From Diospyros lotus (lineage: Eukaryota; Streptophyta; Magnoliopsida; Ericales; Ebenaceae), in NCBI RefSeq assembly GCF_014633365.1, contig NC_068351.1:22080866-22144865 (forward strand): a stretch of DNA of 64,000 nucleotides, written 5' to 3'. Positions within the stretch are counted from its first letter, which is position 1, and every line of letters begins with the position of its first letter. Positions 58,368-64,000 of this stretch are shown here, piece after piece. Both the position numbers and the translations under genes were made by a program. The notes below the pieces were generated by a model. The model made no database searches and was not told the DNA's origin. It was given only the letters and a program-made list of their open reading frames with translations.

Positions 58368-58841
58368 TTATTTATTGTCCACTACCATAACATGAGCTAT
58401 AAATCCATATGCTCCGTTTTCCAACCATTTGTAGGCCTTCAAGGCCGATACAAATTTTAACGGCCTACCAAACCGTGGTCCTTTAAACTTCACTACTTTT
58501 CCCCCCAGACATCCCAATTCTACTGTCTTTTTCAAACAGTCCATACTGGCGCAATATCGAGAAAGGAAATCCATGCCTAGGATGACATCGAAGTCATGCA
58601 TCTCCATAAGTATAAGATCTATCTTAAATTTCTCGTCCTCAACATCCACATCACAATCTCGGACCATTAGATTAGTCTCCATAGTCTCCCCGATTGGAGA
58701 TTGAATTCTAACTCCATGCCCTATTATTGAGGGTGCAAGACCCAAACTCCTAGCAGACTCATTTGCTATGAATGAATGGGTGGCACCAGGGTCCACCAAT
58801 GCATGTACAGGAGTAGTATTGATGAAGAGCGTACCTTCCAC
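58368..58841 (-). CDS. chromovirus aspartic protease
   Basis: The frame from about 58841 contains GTLFINTTPVHALVDPGATH, with the catalytic VDPGATHSF (DPGA is a known variant of D(S/T)GA in plant elements), then VILGMDFLSRY, the usual I(I/L)GMD(F/W)L. It processes the gag-pol polyprotein. The open frame is bounded by TAG after gag (58880-58878) and TAA before RT. The given start is a GTG; no ATG start is obvious, and the domain would be made only by readthrough or as part of a longer frame. Confidence 0.9.
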   Translation of the reverse strand: MEGTLFINTTPVHALVDPGATHSFIANESARSLGLAPSIIGHGVRIQSPIGETMETNLMVRDCDVDVEDEKFKIDLILMEMHDFDVILGMDFLSRYCASMDCLKKTVELGCLGGKVVKFKGPRFGRPLKFVSALKAYKWLENGAYGFIAHVMVVDNK

Positions 58842-58877
58842 AACGCTCGGGTCAGTATCAGCCTCCGCCTTTGTTAG

Positions 58878-59999
58878 CTAAAATACTCGTGCTGGTTGTG
58901 GGCCTGGTTTTCCCTCTGGCTTCTTCCTTGGGTCAGCCTTGTCTCGTTGGGGGCAGTTCCATGAATAGTGTCCCCGTTGCTTGCAAGCGAAGCATGTTAC
59001 TTCCCTTTTGGCCCCTTCCTCGATCTTCAATGTCTTCCTCGAAGGGCAGTCTCTTGCTAAATGTCCAACTTCTCCACACACAAAGCAACCCGCTCCTTTG
59101 CTTTTGGTCCCACACTTGTTGTTAGCATGCCTCCTTTGGCACTTCTTGCAATATCTTTCCCTCTTAAATTTGGCTCCTTCAGGCTTCTTGAATTGTGCTA
59201 CTGGAGGGTTTGTTGATTTGTCTTTACTTTCCACCTCCTTTTTCACATCACTTCGGAGTTTCAGCTCTCCCTGAGCCATCATGTTTCGCTCAACAGTAAT
59301 AGCCTTCTCAACTGCATCATCAAAAGTTCGAATGTTCCACGCGTACAGTACTTGCTTCACTTCCTTTCTAAGTCCTTGAAAGAACTTCTGGGCCTTCTCA
59401 AATTCATCTGTAGTGTACATAGGTACATACTTTATCAGCTTGGAAAACTTGGCCTCGTACTGCACTACGGACATATCCTCCGATTGGGTCAGCTTCAAAA
59501 ACTCTTGTTTCTTCACCTCTCTCCAGTACTCAGGAAAGTACTTATCATTGAATGCAATCTTGAATTGTTCCCAGGTAATAGGTGTCACTCGCACCTCCTC
59601 ATTTTCTTGGATAGTATTTCGAGTCCTTAGGACTCCTGACATCGACTTCCACCAGATAGCCGCTTCTTCCTCTAACATAAATGTAGCGCACCTTACCCAG
59701 TGGTCTTCGGGGCACTCCAAGTGTTCCAATAATTTTTCAGTTTGCTCCATCCAATATTCTCCTACACTTGGGTCCATTTCTGGGTCTCCCTTAAAGCTTG
59801 GCGGATGTAAATCTCGAAACATCTTCAGCCAATTTGTAGTAGGGGTTTCTGGTCTGTTCACCGAACTCATCATCATTTCGACGAATCTTTCGAACGATCT
59901 ATCACCACTTGGCCTTTCCGAGCCACTTCCTTCTGGGAAGTCTTGAGACGACGACTGGGCCTGGCCCCTTCTCCTACGAAGTCGTTCTTCACGGCTCAT
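58878..59999 (-). CDS. chromovirus gag (capsid and nucleocapsid)
   Basis: The likely start is ATG at 59999 (MSREERLRRRRGQAQ); the frame is open to 60128, and another ATG is at 60026. The protein has the plant gag region PPSFKGDPEMDPSVGEYWM, CATFMLEEEAAIWW and FNDKYFPEYWREVKKQEFL, then a Lys-rich segment. Two zinc knuckles CFVCGEVGHLARDC and CFACKQRGHYSWNC (CX2CX4HX4C) follow. It packages RNA into virus-like particles. It ends at TAG (58880-58878) after PARVF, in frame with protease. Confidence 0.96.
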   Translation of the reverse strand: MSREERLRRRRGQAQSSSQDFPEGSGSERPSGDRSFERFVEMMMSSVNRPETPTTNWLKMFRDLHPPSFKGDPEMDPSVGEYWMEQTEKLLEHLECPEDHWVRCATFMLEEEAAIWWKSMSGVLRTRNTIQENEEVRVTPITWEQFKIAFNDKYFPEYWREVKKQEFLKLTQSEDMSVVQYEAKFSKLIKYVPMYTTDEFEKAQKFFQGLRKEVKQVLYAWNIRTFDDAVEKAITVERNMMAQGELKLRSDVKKEVESKDKSTNPPVAQFKKPEGAKFKRERYCKKCQRRHANNKCGTKSKGAGCFVCGEVGHLARDCPSRKTLKIEEGAKREVTCFACKQRGHYSWNCPQRDKADPRKKPEGKPGPQPARVF

Positions 60000-60271
60000 C
60001 TGCACAATGGCACAAGCGACATTCATTTTTCTACTACACCATAGCCACACATACATACATAACACAAGTTCCGAGCAATGCCATACAAGATGATGTTTCC
60101 AACATAACTTATTTATTTGCATAAACAAGACATAGGCTTACAAAGAGCTTTCCATTACAAAATGATTCAAAAGAGGAAAAGCTTATAGTCATCATGAACC
60201 AAAGCCACACAAAATACATCAAGTTTTCCCCCATTAGCCCCACAACTCAACCCCCAGAGCTCACTAGTCAC

Positions 60272-60901
60272 CTAGCATGACTTAGCCCTACCCATGGCTT
60301 CCGCATCACGACCCTCGCCACTAGGCCCATCGACCACATAACTACTTTGAGGCCTACCTGGGATCACCCCGCCTCGAAGCTTTAGGCTAACCGGGTCGCT
60401 ATAGTGGATGCCAATCAGGGACTCGGACTCCTCCGAGGGGTCCTCATAAGGGGCTTCTGGAGAGTCTACCTCCCTGTTAAGGTCTTCCTCTAAATCATCT
60501 ATAGTCTCATTGCTTCCCACACTTTCTTCGTCTGGTCCCGCATGCCCACGGGTGACTTCTCTAGACTGCCATGCGTCTGTCTCCCGTATCATCTCAATGA
60601 ACAAGGTGAAGTTTTGGGATACTCTTGGTCGCCTCGCAATCCTTCTTGCGTACCGCCTCTACTTGCCATGGAGTAGTTCTTTCACATAGTGCACTTTCAC
60701 TTCACCCAACAATCCAGGAGGTAAGGCTGTGCCCGGGGTCTCCGCAATGACGTCCTCCACCCTGCTAAGGTAGCGCTGGATGGACTCTCCGGGTCTCATC
60801 ACCGATATGGCTAAAGTCCACTGGGCCTTCAGCCTCCTGATGTAGTCTCGCACTAGCCACACTGAACTAAATGGGGTTCGTCTCTCCATACCTACGCACA
60901 A
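60272..60901 (-). CDS. extra ORF upstream of gag, split by one in-frame TAG
   Basis: Two frames, 60901-60659 (80 codons) and 60604-60272 (110 aa), are in the same reading frame, separated by one TAG after LLHGK with open sequence beyond it. The first is basic with hydrophobic blocks (WLVRDYIRRLKAQWT); the second is acidic and Ser/Gly-rich (EEDLNREVDSPEAPYEDP). It lies between the primer site (61010) and gag, on the gag strand but in another frame. I recognise no domain. It could be a lineage-specific leader ORF, an uORF reducing gag translation, or chance openness. Confidence 0.5.
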
Positions 60902-61009
60902 AACACCACACCATAGATATCAACCCAAAGACATCACCACCACAACAATCATATCATCATAACTATGATGCCCAACAATCATGAAAATCCTATCTCAAAC
61001 TGGAATCAC

Positions 61010-61021
61010 GCTCTGATACCA
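61010..61021 (-). other. primer-binding site (initiator tRNA-Met)
   Basis: On the minus strand TGGTATCAGAGC begins 3 bases after the LTR end (GGCGTTACA, GTA). It is the primer site for minus-strand DNA synthesis. Confidence 0.93.
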
Positions 61022-61024
61022 TAC

Positions 61025-63781
61025 TGTAACGCCCCGCTCCCACCTATGGGTGTTACTCACGAATAGCCAACTTACTATTCAGACGCTAGGGAAAAGATGA
61101 AGAGACGGCTACGTTTCAACGGGAAACGACCTAGGTGGGAACTAGGCTTTGCCCTCTCTTCGCTCCGCTCGAGGGTCTGGGAATTATCGATCGACCTATT
61201 AGACCCGAAACCTCGCAATTGTCACCCCTTCCTGAGCTCTTTAATGAAGGGCTAAGGGTGACTTACCAGGATCAAAAGGAATTAAGCTAACTCTCTAGCT
61301 TAAAGTAATTTATGGCATAACGCCTTAATTATAAGAAAATAGGTTTTTCTTATCTTTGCCCCAACCATTAACCCATTTAATTCATTTCCAATTCCTTAGG
61401 AAAATATTTGGATTAATCTTCCTTTAGAAAAATTTAAATAAAATTTTCCTCATTAAAGCTCCATTAATTTTCCCTTTAATTTATTTCAAAATTTCCATGA
61501 TTTTCCAATCATTAGGAAAAAAATAATTTTTGAAATACAGATCTCAAGCATCCTCATCCAATTTCAAAATTTAAGGAAAATAGCCCATTATTTAATTTCC
61601 CAAAATTTAGAAATTTTTCCCACAATTGCCTCAAATTTACATTAATTTAAAAATTAATTTAGAGGCTAAATACTCATTTAATTATTTATTTATTTAAATT
61701 ATTTCATAATTTCATAAATGTCAGAAATAATTAAATAACCCAAAAAATAAAAAAAAATAAACGAAAAGAACTTCACAGCAGCCACAGGGGAGGGGGGGGC
61801 GCGCAGCAGCAGCCGCGCCCCCCCAGCGCGCGCGCAGGCCGCGCAGGCCCCGCGCGGGGGCCGCGCATGGCCGCGCGCGCAGGCCGCGCATGGCCGCGCT
61901 CGCGGGCCGCGCCTGCCCCTCGCGCGCACTGGCCGGCCGCGCGCGGCCGCGCCAGCCCGCCCAGGCGCGCCTTGGCTGCCCAGCCCACTGCCTGGCCACT
62001 TTTTTTCCAAAAAAAAAATATATATATATTTTTTAAATAAAACCATATTTTCCAGAATACATTTCCATATCAAGGGGCTTCCAAAACACTAAATTTTTCC
62101 CCCTTTTAACCACATTTACATACAATCCAAGATTAACAAAATAATACAACACAAAAATACAAACTACATAACCATTACACATAGTTTTCCTCTTTGCTTC
62201 AATACCTTCACCCTTGCAAAACTCCCTTTCCCTTGGATGATTCTCCACCTACATCGAGGTCAAAGGACCTTATGAGCCAATGCTCAGTAAGGGTGCTATG
62301 CAAATGTAAATGAAGTATGAGAAACATAACATGTAATGCAATGCAATGCATATTAAGGGTAGTTCTCCATGCCCTCATAACCACTTAGGTTAAGGCACCA
62401 ACCAACCCCTCACTCCCCTCACAAGTCCTCCTTATGGCCATAGGTCCACTTGGGCACAAAACATGCAAAGAACCATCACATGCAACTCATTCACACATGT
62501 ACAAATGCAAGCAAAAACCCCTCCACTTGGGGCTATCCCTTACCTTGTTTCCTTGAAGCTTTAACACTCTCTCAAGCCAAGAATCCTCTTAGACTTTGAA
62601 GCTTCAACACCACCACAAGCTAAGACTCACCCTTAAAGAAAAATAATAAAGGGACTTTAGCTCTTAAACACATGCCTTAAACTATAACAAAAGAGAAAAC
62701 TAGATTACCTTTTGCTAGACTTTCTCTTCCTTCTCTAGACTTCCTTGCCTTCTTGCTTCTCTACTTCACAAATGGGAAAAAGCTTGGAACTAATTTCTCA
62801 CTTCCCATTTATAGAGTTTTCTTCTTAATCCATGCCAATTCTTAAGATCACATCCTAGCCATTGATTTTTTTCTTATTTCAAGAGACCTAATCTCTACCT
62901 TTGAACATTAGCACAATCCTTGTGCTTCTCCCAAGTTAAATCCTAACCCTTGATTTTAGGAGAACTCTTGCCTAGATACAAAGGAAACACAAATCCAAGA
63001 GACTTATCTTGTTAAATCTCCTCCATTGATCTCTCTTTGGAGACTAAATCTCCTCCCTTGGATCAATCCCAATTTTCCATAATTCTCCATTTTTCATTTA
63101 ATTAAATCATGACTAATTTCCAAGATTGACTAATTTCCCAAATTTGCATTTAATTTAAATCCACAACTTTTCAAGCATTTAATGGAGACTTAAATAATTT
63201 CTTTTTGATTTAAATTTAAAAGCTCTTCAAAGACATAATCTAATTTCTTTAGCATTTATTTAAATCCACCATTTTCCAACATTAATGCTTGACAAATTTC
63301 TTTTTATTATTGATTTTCTTTTTAATTTTCTCCATCATGGCTCTCATTAATGCTTGAGAGACTAATTTCTTTTTCCTTTTTCATTTATTAAATATCCCTC
63401 TTGGTTCACAAGATCATGCCATGTGTCACCAAATTCTCTCAATTAAATAAATCTTTATTCTCCAAATTAAATTAAATCTCTTCCATAAGAACTTGCCAAG
63501 TGTCATCAATCTAACCATACTTGGTTTTCCAATTTAATTCCTAATTATCTATGCACTTAATCAAGAATTAAATTCTCCAACATTTATTCTCCAATATAAA
63601 TAATTTCTCCAAAAATAATTTATCTTCTTTTGGGATGAAATTCCAAATTACCATTTTGCCCCTCACAAGACATCCAGTATTTCATGGCATTTTCTTTAAT
63701 TCAAGGGCAATTTTGGAATTTTTCATAGACTAAAATTCTCTTAAATGACAAAATTTATCATGACTCTTTAAGGGTATTACA
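61025..63781 (-). repeat. 5' LTR of the chromovirus (2,757 bp)
   Basis: Nearly identical to the 3' LTR. Differences seen include C/T at 61047, G/C at 61082, A/C at 61092 and a 9-bp insertion in the GC island. The TATA box lies at about 62812-62801 on the minus strand. Confidence 0.96.
61798..61995. repeat. GC-rich island in the 5' LTR
   Basis: Same position as the island in the 3' LTR but with a 9-bp extra GC unit and several substitutions concentrated here (for example GCGCGGGGG in place of GCGCGCGGG). It is the most diverged part of the LTR pair. Confidence 0.9.
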
Positions 63782-63786
63782 ACGGC

Positions 63787-64000
63787 CACCACTCCTACTG
63801 CCACCATTGTCATTGTCGTCAGACCAACTATTGCCAAGGGGACCCCTCATGTTGAAAAATCGTAATAGTTCAATGGAGAAGACTTTAAAAGATGGCAATA
63901 GAAATTGGTCTTCTATCTCACTACATTGAACTTGGCACGCATACTAAATGAGGAGTGCCCAGTCACTCCATAAGAGAACATCACTATGAAGACTGAAGCT
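63787..64000 (+). pseudogene. Ty1/copia gag, continued after the chromovirus
   Basis: In frame with the ATG at 52576 across the duplicated ACGGC, the frame gives TTPTATIVIVVRPTIAKGTP, then FNGEDFKRWQ, KLVFYLTTLNLARILNEE, the typical copia gag start (FxG.DFKRWQQKMLFYLTTL). At least four stops occur within 60 codons, so it was dead before or after the insertion. It runs off the window. Confidence 0.82.

Larger units (their letters stand above)
52620..63781 (-). mobile_element. young Tekay/Del-type chromovirus (Ty3/gypsy), TSD ACGGC
   Basis: An 11,162-bp element on the minus strand. It has a 5' LTR (63781-61025), primer site (61021-61010), extra ORF (60901-60272), gag (59999-58878), protease (58841-58368), RT-RNase H-integrase-chromodomain (58364-55440), polypurine tract and 3' LTR (55367-52620). 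ACGGC is at 52615-52619 and 63782-63786. The two 2.75-kb LTRs differ by roughly 15-20 substitutions plus one 9-bp indel by eye (about 0.5-0.7%), so it is recent. Two in-frame stops are the main defects. The long LTRs and the C-terminal chromodomain point to the Tekay/Del lineage. Confidence 0.97.

Noticed and set aside
55829..59946. Plus-strand ORFs of 60-177 codons opposite pol and gag
   Set aside because: Antisense shadows of the strong minus-strand coding sequence.

Overview
The window is nuclear DNA of a flowering plant, most likely a eudicot. The evidence is three spliced genes with GT-AG introns, one of them for plastid acetyl-CoA carboxylase, set in AT-rich DNA packed with plant-type LTR retrotransposons, MITEs and a LINE. 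I see no rRNA, tRNA or CRISPR, and nothing bacterial.

Genes. (1) 439-3760 (+) is the 3' part of the plastid biotin carboxyl carrier protein (BCCP) gene, including the biotinylation exon; the transit-peptide exon lies before the window. (2) 6215-16633 (-) encodes the small ER protein Asterix (WDR83OS family). Its three exons total 327 bp, but intron 2 is about 9.8 kb because two complete LTR elements (7370-10733 and 12493-15078), a hAT-like MITE and other repeats sit in it. (3) 23724-24567 (+) is a short three-exon gene with a divergent NAC domain. BCCP feeds plastid fatty-acid synthesis, Asterix helps multipass proteins fold in the ER membrane, and the NAC-like protein may be a transcription regulator. 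They do not form a pathway.

Repeats. 16.6-23.4 kb holds a solo Sirevirus-like LTR (17862-19555), an RTE-type LINE fragment and LTR debris. 25.0-40.6 kb is one dead Ty3/gypsy element split by a MITE, a non-autonomous Sirevirus-like element (27530-31305) and two solo LTRs, one of which contains a third solo LTR; four of these five insertions have clear target-site duplications. 40.6-51.6 kb is older debris: a Tat-type gag/protease remnant, LTRs on the minus strand with another nested solo LTR, and a gag remnant with its primer-binding site. 51.66-64.0 kb is a decayed Ty1/copia element whose gag is split by a nearly intact, young 11.2-kb Tekay/Del-type chromovirus (52620-63781, minus strand, TSD ACGGC, 2.75-kb LTRs).

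The most unusual signals are: arrays of a short palindrome (GTCGAC or variants) just upstream of the TATA box in several Sirevirus-like LTRs; an extra ORF between the primer-binding site and gag of the chromovirus; two in-frame stops cutting its single-frame gag-protease-RT; and a GC-rich island inside its AT-rich LTR. All boundaries were read by eye; alignments and expression data were not available.
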